Shown one piece after another: positions 38,198 to 46,876 of a stretch of DNA of 64,000 bases. Each line of letters begins with the position of its first letter. Position 1 is the stretch's first letter. The notes under the pieces were generated by a model, which saw only the letters and a list, made by a program, of their open reading frames with translations, did no database searches and had not been told where the DNA came from. The stretch spans positions 183,898 to 247,897 of the forward strand of contig NZ_JAIQDW010000006.1 of NCBI RefSeq assembly GCF_020026925.1, given 5' to 3'. The position numbers were made by a program, and so were the translations under genes. The DNA comes from Flavobacterium hibisci (GTDB lineage: Bacteria > Bacteroidota > Bacteroidia > Flavobacteriales > Flavobacteriaceae).

Positions 38198-38842
38198 TTA
38201 TTCCTGTCTCCATGTTGACGGACTCACACTCCAATCCTGTAAAGCGGTTTGCTGATCTTCAGTAATGTATTGCTTCTCAACAGCTAAACTTAATAAGTTT
38301 TCATAATTACTCAATGTAAATAAATCAATATTTGCATTTTTGAAATTTTCTTCAGCAACACTAAAACCATAAGTAAAAATGGCTGCCATCCCTTTAATAT
38401 TTGCACCTTCATTACTTAAAGCTTCTACAGCCATAAGACTGCTGTTACCAGTGCTGATTAAATCTTCGACAACAACAACATTCTGACCTTTTTGCAAAAA
38501 GCCTTCAACCTGATTTTGTCTTCCGTGTTTTTTGGGTTCCGGACGTACATATACAAATGGTAATCCCAGGCTTTCTGCAACAAGAATCCCAATTCCAATG
38601 GCTCCTGTGGCGACTCCTGCAATAACATCTGGCTTACCAAATTGTTTTTCTATATTTTTCGCAAATTCATCACGAATATAATTTCGGATAATTGGAAATG
38701 AAAGAATTAATCTGTTATCACAATAAATAGGTGATTTCCATCCGGAAGCCCATGTAAAAGGATTTTCTGGATTCAATTTAATTGCATTTATTTGCAAAAG
38801 CAATTCTGCTGTTTTTTCGGCGGTATCTTTATTAAAAATCAT
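38198..38842 (-). CDS. pyrE: Orotate phosphoribosyltransferase
   Basis: The enzyme joins orotate to PRPP in pyrimidine synthesis. From the ATG at 38842 it has 214 residues, matching the family; a longer reading frame to 38875 would run into the divergent NUDIX gene and is rejected. The PRPP-binding motif is VVVVEDLISTGNSS at about 125-138, and FTWASGWKSPIYCDNR near the N-terminus is characteristic. The start codon lies only 4 nt after a -7 box, suggesting a leaderless mRNA. Only 7 bp separate its start from that of the NUDIX gene. Confidence 0.94.
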   Translation of the reverse strand: MIFNKDTAEKTAELLLQINAIKLNPENPFTWASGWKSPIYCDNRLILSFPIIRNYIRDEFAKNIEKQFGKPDVIAGVATGAIGIGILVAESLGLPFVYVRPEPKKHGRQNQVEGFLQKGQNVVVVEDLISTGNSSLMAVEALSNEGANIKGMAAIFTYGFSVAEENFKNANIDLFTLSNYENLLSLAVEKQYITEDQQTALQDWSVSPSTWRQE

Positions 38843-38846
38843 AGTA

Positions 38847-38876
38847 CAAATGTATAAAGTTTTTGTGAACGACAAA
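38847..38876 (-). promoter_or_regulatory. pyrE promoter inside the divergent NUDIX gene
   Basis: On the minus strand TTTG (38873-38876) and TACATTTG (38847-38854) are 18 nt apart, a full match to the Bacteroidota consensus. The -7 box ends 4 nt before the pyrE ATG and lies within the first codons of the opposite gene. Confidence 0.65.
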
Positions 38877-39473
38877 CCACTTTTTTTGACAAATGAAATC
38901 TCAAAAGAGACTAATTTTCAATTGTTCCTGTTGGAGAGTATTGATATAGAGCAGCTTATTGTAAAAATATTTCAAAATAAAATTCAAAAGGCCTATTTAT
39001 ACCATCCCGACGAGAAGGAAATAATGAAGACGCTAAAAGCCAAAATACCTGTAAATAAAGCCGGAGGAGGTTTTGTTTATAATAAAAAAGGTGAAGTTTT
39101 GTTTATTTTTAGAAACGGAAAATGGGACTTGCCAAAGGGTGGAACTGAAAAAGGAGAGGATATTGAACAAACTGCTATGCGCGAAGTTGAGGAAGAAACA
39201 GGTGTTAATCAACTCCGGATTACAAATAAACTCCAAAAAACCTATCATGTTTTTAAGCGCAACGGAAAATATAAATTAAAAATCACGCATTGGTTTGAGA
39301 TGTACTCTGATTTTGAAGGAACCCCTCAAGGCCAACTAGAAGAGGGCATCGAAAAAGTAGCGTGGCTAAATCCGGAACAAATCAAAGAAGCGCTTAAAAA
39401 TTCTTATGAAAACATTAAATTATTGTTTGAAGAGGAAGGAAAACCAATTTTTAAAATTCCAGACTCTAATTAA
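38850..39473 (+). CDS. NUDIX hydrolase
   Basis: This 207-residue protein has a C-terminal NUDIX domain with the full box GX5EX7REUXEEXGU at 97-119 (G97, E103, R111, E115, E116). The first 65 residues form a separate alpha/beta part. The substrate, a nucleoside diphosphate derivative, cannot be told from sequence. It starts at MYKVFVNDKP, 7 bp from the divergent pyrE start, so the two genes share a compact control region. No terminator was seen after it. Confidence 0.86.
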   Translation: MYKVFVNDKPLFLTNEISKETNFQLFLLESIDIEQLIVKIFQNKIQKAYLYHPDEKEIMKTLKAKIPVNKAGGGFVYNKKGEVLFIFRNGKWDLPKGGTEKGEDIEQTAMREVEEETGVNQLRITNKLQKTYHVFKRNGKYKLKITHWFEMYSDFEGTPQGQLEEGIEKVAWLNPEQIKEALKNSYENIKLLFEEEGKPIFKIPDSN

Positions 39474-39495
39474 TTATCATGACCTGCTATCCGCG

Positions 39496-39681
39496 CTATT
39501 TAGATAGCTTGCTTCTATCCCTCACGCGAAGTTTTAGAATTTGTTTCAAGTTTTTTGCTGTCAGATTATTGGAAGTATGTGAAAAACTCTCTGATATTTC
39601 TTTGTATGTAAAACCGTAAAACAATTTCTTGTTTATGTAATTGATTATTTTGTGCTTTAAAGTATGGATAAATATGATGTT
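39496..39681 (-). pseudogene. Fragment resembling a LuxR-type helix-turn-helix C-terminus
   Basis: A 61-codon open stretch on the minus strand ends at TAG (39496-39498) and has no start codon. Its translation contains YGFTYKEISESF, then SNNLTAKNLKQILKLRVRDR, which follows the pattern of LuxR/GerE DNA-binding domains (G-x-x-x-KEI ... K-x-L-x-x-I-L-x-K-L-x-V-x-x-R). A short frame just upstream begins ATG (MKNPCKTSYLSIL) but is out of phase by one base at a CTTTAAAG stretch, as after a frameshift. It is read here as a decayed regulator gene. The rest of the 390-bp gap to the helicase holds a CCTGAAA repeat and a -7 box. Confidence 0.4.
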
Positions 39682-39810
39682 TTACATGGGTTTTTCATAA
39701 ATATACAAAATGTTTGTAATTGTAATCTAATTGTGCTTTCGATTAGAAAATAATATGTCCCGAAATACAAACTTAATAATGTGCATTAATTTAAATCATC
39801 AGTATTTCAA

Positions 39811-39841
39811 CCTGAAACCTGAAACAAGAAAAACCTGAAAC
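39811..39841. repeat. CCTGAAA repeat, second site
   Basis: Two adjacent CCTGAAA units (39811-39824), then CAAGAAAAA and a third unit (39834-39840). It ends 22 nt before the helicase ATG. The same unit occurs in tandem at 2011-2031. Confidence 0.65.
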
Positions 39842-39851
39842 AAATTTTACC

Positions 39852-39859
39852 TACTTTTG
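39852..39859 (+). promoter_or_regulatory. -7 box 4 nt before the DEAD-box helicase start
   Basis: TACTTTTG matches TAnnTTTG and is followed by CAAA and the ATG at 39864. No TTTG is well placed at -33. The spacing implies a leaderless mRNA. Confidence 0.45.
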
Positions 39860-39863
39860 CAAA

Positions 39864-41213
39864 ATGAATAAAAAACAACATCCAGACAATATACTTTCTA
39901 ATTTAGGAATTGAGAACCTGAATGAAATGCAGGAAATGGCACAAGATGCTATTTTAAATGAAAACAATGTTTTATTGCTTTCTCCTACAGGTTCTGGAAA
40001 GACATTAGCCTTTCTGCTTCCGGTTTTAGAATTATTACAGCCCGAAATTTTATCAGTTCAATGTTTAATTTTGGTTCCGTCCCGCGAACTTGGATTACAA
40101 ATTGAGCAAGTCTGGAAAAAAATGGGTACCAGTTATAAAGTGAATATTTGCTATGGCGGACATTCGATTGATACAGAAATTAAAAACTTAAGCAATCCGC
40201 CTGCTGTTTTAATTGGGACTCCTGGAAGAATAGCAGATCATATTGACAGAGAAACTTTTCGGACAGATAAAATTCAGACTCTAATTCTGGATGAATTCGA
40301 TAAGTCGCTTCAATTAGGTTTTCATGAGCAAATGTCTTTTATTATTGGAAGATTACCAAAAGTGAATAAAAGAGTTTTAGTTTCTGCAACTTCAGATATT
40401 GAAATTCCGAAATACACCAGAGTAGTAAATCCAACCATTTTAGATTTTATTCCGGAAGAAGAAGAAAAAGCAAATCTTTCGTTGAAAATGGTAGTTTCAC
40501 CTCTTAAAGATAAATTAGAAAGCTTATTTAATTTGATTTGTTCCTTGAAATCGCAGTCGGCTATTATATTTTGTAATCATCGCGATGCTGCCGAACGTAT
40601 CAGTGATACTTTAAATGAAAAAGGAATTTATTCAGTTTACTATCATGGTGGCATGGATCAGGAGGAACGGGAACGTGCTTTAATTCAGTTTAGAAACGGA
40701 AGCGTGAATTATTTAATTACTACCGATTTAGCCGCTCGTGGGCTGGATATTCCGGAAATGAAACACGTCATTCATTATCATTTGCCTTTGAAAGAGGATG
40801 AATTTACACATCGTAATGGTCGTACCGCACGTATGCAGGCTTCAGGAACAGCTTACATTATTATTCACGAGAGTGAGAAAAAAATGGATTATATTGATTA
40901 TAGTATCGAAATCCTCAATGTAAAAAATGCTGCTGCTCTGCCAAAACCCCCTGAATTTCAAACTGTTTATATCAGTGGAGGAAAAAAAACAAAACTGAAT
41001 AAGTTCGATATTGTTGGGTTCTTTTCGCAAAAAGGAAAACTGGAAAAAGATGATTTAGGTTTGATTGAGGTCAAAGATTTTGTTTCGTTTGCAGCTGTAA
41101 AATATAATAAAGTGAAAGATTTGCTTAAAAATGTAAAAGATGAGAAGATGAAAGGAAAGAGATTTAAAATTGAAGTTGCGAGAAAAGTAGTAAAAAAAGA
41201 AGAGCCCAGATAA
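39864..41213 (+). CDS. DEAD-box RNA helicase, DEFD variant
   Basis: This 449-residue helicase has Walker A in PTGSGKT (41-47), motif Ib TPGR (119-122), motif II DEFD (143-146) instead of DEAD, motif III SAT (174-176), and the C-terminal motifs TTDLAARGLDIP and HRNGRTAR. Residues about 370-449 resemble the DbpA-type RNA-binding domain, which suggests a role in ribosome assembly. The F in motif II is a mild change and does not remove the catalytic Asp and Glu. It lacks a neighbour that would define its role further. Confidence 0.9.
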   Translation: MNKKQHPDNILSNLGIENLNEMQEMAQDAILNENNVLLLSPTGSGKTLAFLLPVLELLQPEILSVQCLILVPSRELGLQIEQVWKKMGTSYKVNICYGGHSIDTEIKNLSNPPAVLIGTPGRIADHIDRETFRTDKIQTLILDEFDKSLQLGFHEQMSFIIGRLPKVNKRVLVSATSDIEIPKYTRVVNPTILDFIPEEEEKANLSLKMVVSPLKDKLESLFNLICSLKSQSAIIFCNHRDAAERISDTLNEKGIYSVYYHGGMDQEERERALIQFRNGSVNYLITTDLAARGLDIPEMKHVIHYHLPLKEDEFTHRNGRTARMQASGTAYIIIHESEKKMDYIDYSIEILNVKNAAALPKPPEFQTVYISGGKKTKLNKFDIVGFFSQKGKLEKDDLGLIEVKDFVSFAAVKYNKVKDLLKNVKDEKMKGKRFKIEVARKVVKKEEPR

Positions 41214-41437
41214 AAAAATATGTGTTTTTTGAATCGAAATTTAAAAAAACTTCTGAATGTTGAATTTAGTTTTTGTTGTAATTAACTGATTATTAAAAAG
41301 TTGTAATTGTTTTGTTTTTGAGTGTGAAAAATTTATACAAAATTCACAATTTAATGTTAACCAAAGCGTAATTTTAGAAGTAATTTTTCATAATTTCGGC
41401 GATTATTAATAGTATAAAAATTAACCCCAAATTCATT

Positions 41438-41887
41438 ATGAAAAAGATTATTACCCTTGCCGTTTTACTTTTTAGTTTTGTTTCATTTGCACAGATTAAA
41501 GTACTTGAAACTGTACCTGTTGAAAAATTAGGAAAAGTAAACAACAATTATATTCAAAAAATTGGAGATGAATATACTGTTTATTATACTAGTATTGTGA
41601 GTGATGATGACGATTCTTCAAGCTTAAGAAAATTCTCTTTCAAAAACGTTAACAACGATTATGCAAGTCTTTACAGTATCATTATGAATGGTTTTAACGC
41701 GACTCCTTTATATGATATTAAATTAGAATTGCCTAACAATTATATTTGGTTACATTACACAGGAAACACTCTTCCTGAGAAATCAACAGTTCAGTTTATG
41801 GTTTCAAGCAAGGATGCTTCTTCAGGTTCAAGTAATGTTTCTGAGCCTTTTGTAAAAGATCAGATCAATAAATTATTTCAAAAATAA
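41438..41887 (+). CDS. Secreted protein of unknown function
   Basis: This 149-residue product has a signal peptide (residues 1-19, ending VSFAQ). The mature part is mixed beta, with an acidic-Ser stretch SDDDDSSS at about 55-62 and paired strands such as YIWLHYTGNTLPEKSTVQFMV. No family is recognised. A single gene with its own terminator, it is likely periplasmic or outer-membrane associated. Confidence 0.7.
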   Translation: MKKIITLAVLLFSFVSFAQIKVLETVPVEKLGKVNNNYIQKIGDEYTVYYTSIVSDDDDSSSLRKFSFKNVNNDYASLYSIIMNGFNATPLYDIKLELPNNYIWLHYTGNTLPEKSTVQFMVSSKDASSGSSNVSEPFVKDQINKLFQK

Positions 41888-41910
41888 TTTTGCTTTAATA
41901 TAGAAAATTA

Positions 41911-41943
41911 AAAAAGGCTATTTATCACTGGATAGCCTTTTTT
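41911..41943 (+). terminator. Terminator after the 149-residue secreted protein gene
   Basis: An 11-bp stem (41911-41921 with 41932-41942) around a 10-nt loop, with A- and T-runs at the base, between convergent genes; it may act both ways. Confidence 0.75.
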
Positions 41944-41960
41944 AATAGATTTGGAAAATG

Positions 41961-42476
41961 TTATTTTCTAAAATTCTTATGATTGTGTTTTCGCTTATAA
42001 TGGGTTTGTTTCAGGTGTTTTTTGTCTTCAGAAATTACACTAATTGTGCCGTCAATTTCAAGCATACAAAGCTTGACATCTGTAAAGTGTTCTAAGCCAT
42101 GTTCTCGCATCGCTTCTTTTAGTTCATCATTAGAGATATCTAATTTACTTAAAGTTCTGAAATCAAGTTTTCCATCATGAATTAAGACTTCAGGTTTGTC
42201 CAGAAGTAAATCGTTAAGAAGTTTGTATTTGTGTGTTAGTTTTTTAATTATAAAATTGATTATAAACAAAACTAAAGCAGCTACCAAACCTCCCCAAAGA
42301 CTGGTGTCAGGACCAACCATTGCGTTTTGAACAGAATTGCTAATCAATAAAATCAGAATGATGTCAGCGGTGTTTAATTGAGATAGCTCTTTTTTACCGA
42401 ATATTCGTATAGCGATTGTCATAAAGAAATAAACGGCAGCACTTCTTATAATGATGTCTAAATAGGGAAATAGCAT
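41961..42476 (-). CDS. DUF421 (YetF-like) membrane protein
   Basis: This 171-residue protein has two or three membrane helices in the first 75 residues (LDIIIRSAAVYFFMTIAIRI and LWGGLVAALVLFIINFII) and a soluble C-terminal domain with DKPEVLIHDGKLDF, which fits DUF421/YetF. The C-terminus is basic and His-rich. The function is unknown; Bacillus YetF members are linked to the cell envelope and spores. It is a single gene. Confidence 0.85.
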   Translation of the reverse strand: MLFPYLDIIIRSAAVYFFMTIAIRIFGKKELSQLNTADIILILLISNSVQNAMVGPDTSLWGGLVAALVLFIINFIIKKLTHKYKLLNDLLLDKPEVLIHDGKLDFRTLSKLDISNDELKEAMREHGLEHFTDVKLCMLEIDGTISVISEDKKHLKQTHYKRKHNHKNFRK

Positions 42477-42495
42477 ATTTTTTATTTAAAGTTAA

Positions 42496-42533
42496 CAAAA
42501 AAAGCTTTGTCAAAGTCTAACCTTGACAAAGCT
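42496..42533 (-). terminator. Terminator after the RimK fusion gene
   Basis: AGCTTTGTCAA (42503-42513) pairs with TTGACAAAGCT (42523-42533), with a T-run on the minus strand at 42497-42503. Confidence 0.8.
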
Positions 42534-42561
42534 AATATAAGTGTGTTTTAACTTAAATGAC

Positions 42562-43932
42562 TTAAATCAATTTAAAATTCTTTTCGATTGCTTTGATCAT
42601 TTCTCCTGCAACGTCTTTGTTGGTCGCGCCTTCAATTCCTTCAAGGCCTGGAGAAGAATTTACTTCAAGCAATAAAGGTCCTTTTGAAGAACGAATGATA
42701 TCAACACCTGCTACTTTTAAATCCATTGCTTTTGCGGCTTTAATCGCGATCTTTTTTTCTTCAGAAGTCACTTTTATTACTGATGCAGTTCCGCCCAGGT
42801 GGATATTAGCTCTAAATTCGCCCGGCATCGCTTCACGCTGAATGGCGGCAACTACTTTACCATCAATCACAAAACAGCGAATGTCTTTTCCATTTGCTTC
42901 TTTAATAAATTCCTGGACTAAAATATTTGCGTTTAGACTTTTAAAGGCATTTATTACGCTTTCTGCAGCTTTTTTGGTTTCAGCCAAAACAACGCCTTTT
43001 CCTTGTGTTCCTTCTAGTAATTTTACAATTAAAGGAGAACCTCCAACCATTTTAATTAAATTGTCAGTGTCTAAAGGTGAATTTGCAAAACCAGTCGTTG
43101 GAATATCAATACCACTATTTAAAAGCAGTTGCAGCGAGTACAATTTATCTCGTGACTGTGTTATAGCTGTAGCCGAATTTAGAACAAATACTTTCAAAGC
43201 TTCGAATTGACGGGTCAGGGCGCAGCCATAAAAAGTAATGCTTGGACGAATTCTCGGGATAATAGCGTCAAACTGATTTAGTATTTTTCCACCCCGATAA
43301 TGGATTTCTGGAGTTTTAGCATCCAGTTTCATATAGCATTCTTTGATGTTCAAAAAATGCATTTCATGGCCACGCATTTCACCGGCTTCCATAATTCTTT
43401 TGTTGCTGTATAATTCGGGGTTACTTGCTAAAAGACCAATTCGTAATCCGGAACTTGCCTTTTCAGAATTTTGATAAAGTTCTTTTAATGTTTCAGTAGA
43501 AGGCTGTCCCAACATGTATTTTTCTTCTGGATCGACTAATACGCGTCCGCTCATTGCTTCACGTCCCAAAAGCATGCGAAAGCCCATAGAATCCCGATTG
43601 GTCAGTGTCATTTCGATTGGCCATTTTATTTCGCCAAGTTTAATGCTCGTCTGAATTACATAACGATGTTCCCTGAAACCGCTTGAACTTTTTACAATTC
43701 TTTTGTCAATCAAAGGAGCTTCGCAATGGATTACGGTTTTAATGTTATTCTGAATTGGATTAATATCGAATTTTACCCAATTGGCATCATTTTTTATAAA
43801 TGGAGCTATATTAATCGCATGCATTGCCGAAGTTTTTGCACCTGAATCCACACGAGCCTTGATTGTAGGGATTCCCAGTTCAGGAAATGCGCACCATTCT
43901 TCACTGCCTAAAATGACTTTGTTTTGAAGCAT
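42562..43932 (-). CDS. RimK-type ATP-grasp ligase fused to an aspartic-protease-like domain
   Basis: From the ATG at 43932 the protein has 456 residues; an open frame to 44016 has no support and would run towards the clpC terminator. The N-terminal part (about 1-145) matches the RimK-associated protease-like domain PF05618 ([23 protein letters not shown]). The rest (about 165-456) is a RimK ATP-grasp ligase: [42 protein letters not shown] and [15 protein letters not shown]. RimK adds glutamates to a protein C-terminus. In many bacteria these two domains are separate genes; here they are fused, so modification and removal may be linked. The target is unknown. Confidence 0.85.
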   Translation of the reverse strand: MLQNKVILGSEEWCAFPELGIPTIKARVDSGAKTSAMHAINIAPFIKNDANWVKFDINPIQNNIKTVIHCEAPLIDKRIVKSSSGFREHRYVIQTSIKLGEIKWPIEMTLTNRDSMGFRMLLGREAMSGRVLVDPEEKYMLGQPSTETLKELYQNSEKASSGLRIGLLASNPELYSNKRIMEAGEMRGHEMHFLNIKECYMKLDAKTPEIHYRGGKILNQFDAIIPRIRPSITFYGCALTRQFEALKVFVLNSATAITQSRDKLYSLQLLLNSGIDIPTTGFANSPLDTDNLIKMVGGSPLIVKLLEGTQGKGVVLAETKKAAESVINAFKSLNANILVQEFIKEANGKDIRCFVIDGKVVAAIQREAMPGEFRANIHLGGTASVIKVTSEEKKIAIKAAKAMDLKVAGVDIIRSSKGPLLLEVNSSPGLEGIEGATNKDVAGEMIKAIEKNFKLI

Positions 43933-44003
43933 ATATTGTTTTTTATTGTAGAGATTTAATAACCAAAAATAGCTATTTGCTTTATTAAAGATAGTGATTA
44001 ATC

Positions 44004-44045
44004 TAAAAAAATACACCCGTTATGTTATGAAAACGTAACGGGTGT
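44004..44045 (-). terminator. Terminator after clpC
   Basis: ACACCCGTTA (44013-44022) pairs with TAACGGGTGT (44036-44045), followed by a T-run on the minus strand (44006-44012). Confidence 0.8.
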
Positions 44046-44073
44046 GTTATTTCTGTTATAAATTTAAACTAAT

Positions 44074-46620
44074 TTATTGATTGGTCGGCTCTTCTGCTTT
44101 ATGTATTTCTACTGAAAGTTCCTCAGAATCATCTTTCAAATCCATTACAATTTCATCACCTGAATGTATTTTTGAAGTGATAATTTCTTCGGCTAACAAA
44201 TCTTCAACATATTTTTGGATAGCTCTTTTTAGTGGTCTGGCTCCAAATTGTCTGTCAAAGCCTTTTTCAGCAATAAAAGCTTTTGCTTTGTCAGTGAGGC
44301 TTAAATTATAGCCTAATTCCGAAATACGGCTGTAAAGCTTTTTAAGTTCAATTTCTATAATCAAATCGATATCGGCTTTTTCTAATGCATTAAATACAAT
44401 TACGTCATCAATTCTGTTTAAGAATTCAGGAGCAAAGGTTTTTTTCAATGCATTTTCGATAATGCTTTTAGAATTTTCATCAGCCTGAGCCACTTTAGCA
44501 GCAGTTCCAAATCCAACACCTTGACCAAAATCTTTCAACTGACGTGCACCAACATTCGAAGTCATGATAATGATAGTGTTTTTAAAGTCAATTTTACGAC
44601 CTAAGCTATCAGTCAAATATCCATCATCTAAAACCTGAAGCATCATATTGAATACATCTGGATGTGCTTTTTCAATCTCATCTAAAAGGACTACACAATA
44701 AGGTTTTCTGCGAACTTTTTCAGTTAATTGACCACCTTCTTCGTAGCCAACATATCCCGGAGGAGCTCCAACTAAACGTGAAATAGCAAATTTCTCCATG
44801 TATTCACTCATGTCGATACGAACTAATGCATCTTCAGAATCGAATAACTCTTTTGCTAAAACTTTTGCCAATTGTGTTTTACCTACTCCGGTCTGACCTA
44901 AGAAGATAAAGGAACCAATTGGTTTATTTGGATCTTTAAGTCCGGCTCTGTTACGCTGAATAGAACGTGCGATCTTTAAAACAGCGTCGTTTTGTCCGAT
45001 TACTTTATTCTGAATCAATTCCGGTAATTTAGCCAGTTTATTGCTTTCTGTCTGAGCAATTCTGTTAACAGGAATTCCGGTCATCATAGAAACAACATCG
45101 GCTACATTATCTTCAGTAACTTCAATTCGGTTGCTCTTAGAATCTTCTTCCCATTGTTCCTGAGCAAGGGCTAAATCTTTTTCAATACGTTTTTCATCAT
45201 CGCGAAGTTTGGCTGCCTCTTCATATTTTTGTTTTTTGACAACCATATTTTTGTTCTCACGAACTTCTTCTAACTGACGCTCTAAATCCAAAATTTGTTT
45301 TGGAACGTCAATATTGGTGATGTGTACACGAGATCCGGCCTCATCCATAGCATCGATAGCTTTGTCCGGTAAAAAACGCTCAGACATATATCTGTTTGTT
45401 AATTTCACACAAGCTTCAATTGCTTCCGGAGTGTAAGTCACATTATGGTGATCTTCGTATTTGTCTTTAACATTGTTCAAAATGGCAATTGTTTCCTCAA
45501 CAGAAGTTGGTTCTACAATTACTTTTTGGAAACGTCTTTCAAGAGCACCGTCTTTTTCAATATATTGTCTGTACTCATCAAGAGTGGTAGCACCAATACA
45601 TTGTATTTCACCTCTTGCCAATGCAGGTTTGAACATGTTTGAGGCATCAAGTGAACCAGTTGCTCCGCCGGCACCAACAATAGTATGTATTTCATCAATG
45701 AAAAGAATAATATCGTCATTTTTCTCAAGCTCGTTCATTACGGCTTTCATTCTTTCTTCAAATTGTCCTCTGTATTTTGTTCCGGCAACTAAGCTTGCCA
45801 GGTCAAGAGTAACAACGCGTTTGTGAAAAAGAATACGGGATACTTTCTTTTGGATTATACGCAAAGCCAGTCCTTCTGCAATAGCAGATTTACCTACACC
45901 TGGTTCTCCAATAAGAAGTGGGTTATTCTTTTTTCTACGGCTTAGAATTTGAGATACACGTTCAATTTCTTTTTCGCGTCCTACAACAGGATCCAGTTTT
46001 CCTTCTTCTGCCATTTCAGTTAAATCTCTCCCAAAATTATCTAACACCGGAGTTTTTGATTTTTTGTTTGACTTATTGGCTGGATTGTTAAAACTACTTT
46101 CTTTTAAACTGTCATCTTGTCCTGAATCATCGTTGTATGATTCGTTTTTTGGCAAGTTTTCTAAGAATTCTTCTTCGTTTGGCGTCATATTTAAATATTG
46201 TTCTTTAGCTATATCATAATCTATTTTTAGTTTATTCAACAGCTTGGTTGTTGGATCATTTTCGTTTCGCAAGATGCATAAAAGCAGGTGTGCCGTACTA
46301 ATCGACGAGCTTTGAAATACTTTAGCCTCTAGAAAAGTAGTCTTCAGTGCCCTTTCGGCCTGTCGGGTAAGATGAAGATTTTTCTTTTCGGTGTTTACTT
46401 CAACGCTGTGGTTGGCCGGACTCAGTATTTCTACCTTCCTGCGTAAATGGTCTAAATCGACTGCCAGGTTATTAAGTATATGAATAGCTTTTCCGTTACC
46501 ATCTCTTAAAATGCCCAGCATTAGATGTTCAGTACCAATAAAGTCGTGCCCTAAGCGAAGAGCTTCCTCTTTACTGTATGTAATAACATCTTTTACTCTT
46601 GGTGAAAAATTATCATCCAT
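44074..46620 (-). CDS. clpC: ATP-dependent Clp protease ATP-binding subunit ClpC
   Basis: This 848-residue AAA+ unfoldase feeds proteins to ClpP. It has the double Clp N-domain (about 1-145), a variable acidic linker (145-190), the first AAA domain with Walker A GEPGVGKS (238-245), a UVR-type coiled middle region ([12 protein letters not shown]) and the second AAA domain with GQTGVGKT (near 570). The middle segment identifies ClpC rather than ClpA or ClpB. No mcsA, mcsB or ctsR is nearby, so regulation differs from Bacillus. It is divergent from gyrA. Confidence 0.95.
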   Translation of the reverse strand: MDDNFSPRVKDVITYSKEEALRLGHDFIGTEHLMLGILRDGNGKAIHILNNLAVDLDHLRRKVEILSPANHSVEVNTEKKNLHLTRQAERALKTTFLEAKVFQSSSISTAHLLLCILRNENDPTTKLLNKLKIDYDIAKEQYLNMTPNEEEFLENLPKNESYNDDSGQDDSLKESSFNNPANKSNKKSKTPVLDNFGRDLTEMAEEGKLDPVVGREKEIERVSQILSRRKKNNPLLIGEPGVGKSAIAEGLALRIIQKKVSRILFHKRVVTLDLASLVAGTKYRGQFEERMKAVMNELEKNDDIILFIDEIHTIVGAGGATGSLDASNMFKPALARGEIQCIGATTLDEYRQYIEKDGALERRFQKVIVEPTSVEETIAILNNVKDKYEDHHNVTYTPEAIEACVKLTNRYMSERFLPDKAIDAMDEAGSRVHITNIDVPKQILDLERQLEEVRENKNMVVKKQKYEEAAKLRDDEKRIEKDLALAQEQWEEDSKSNRIEVTEDNVADVVSMMTGIPVNRIAQTESNKLAKLPELIQNKVIGQNDAVLKIARSIQRNRAGLKDPNKPIGSFIFLGQTGVGKTQLAKVLAKELFDSEDALVRIDMSEYMEKFAISRLVGAPPGYVGYEEGGQLTEKVRRKPYCVVLLDEIEKAHPDVFNMMLQVLDDGYLTDSLGRKIDFKNTIIIMTSNVGARQLKDFGQGVGFGTAAKVAQADENSKSIIENALKKTFAPEFLNRIDDVIVFNALEKADIDLIIEIELKKLYSRISELGYNLSLTDKAKAFIAEKGFDRQFGARPLKRAIQKYVEDLLAEEIITSKIHSGDEIVMDLKDDSEELSVEIHKAEEPTNQ

Positions 46621-46876
46621 AATATATAATTGGTATTGTAAATTTAATGAATTAGTGATTGAAAAACAAAAACCATACCTTTCAGAAACACCTGTCAGCT
46701 AATAGACAAAAAAAATAGTAATAAAACAGTTAAAAAAGGCTTAATTTATTAACTAAAACATAAAAAAAAGTTGTTAATAAATCATTGAAATATCTGTAAG
46801 GAAATAGCTGAAAAAATTTCAAAAAAACGTATCTTGGCACGCTTTGAAAATTAATATAATTATTTAATATAACATT

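Noticed and set aside
38843..38875. Upstream extension of pyrE by 11 codons
   Set aside because: It would cover its own -7 box and the first codons of the divergent NUDIX gene; ATG at 38842 fits the family length.
42842..43210. A 122-codon + strand frame
   Set aside because: Antisense to the RimK fusion gene, without any domain signal.
45461..45826. Long + strand frames opposite clpC
   Set aside because: Antisense shadows of a well-conserved AAA domain.
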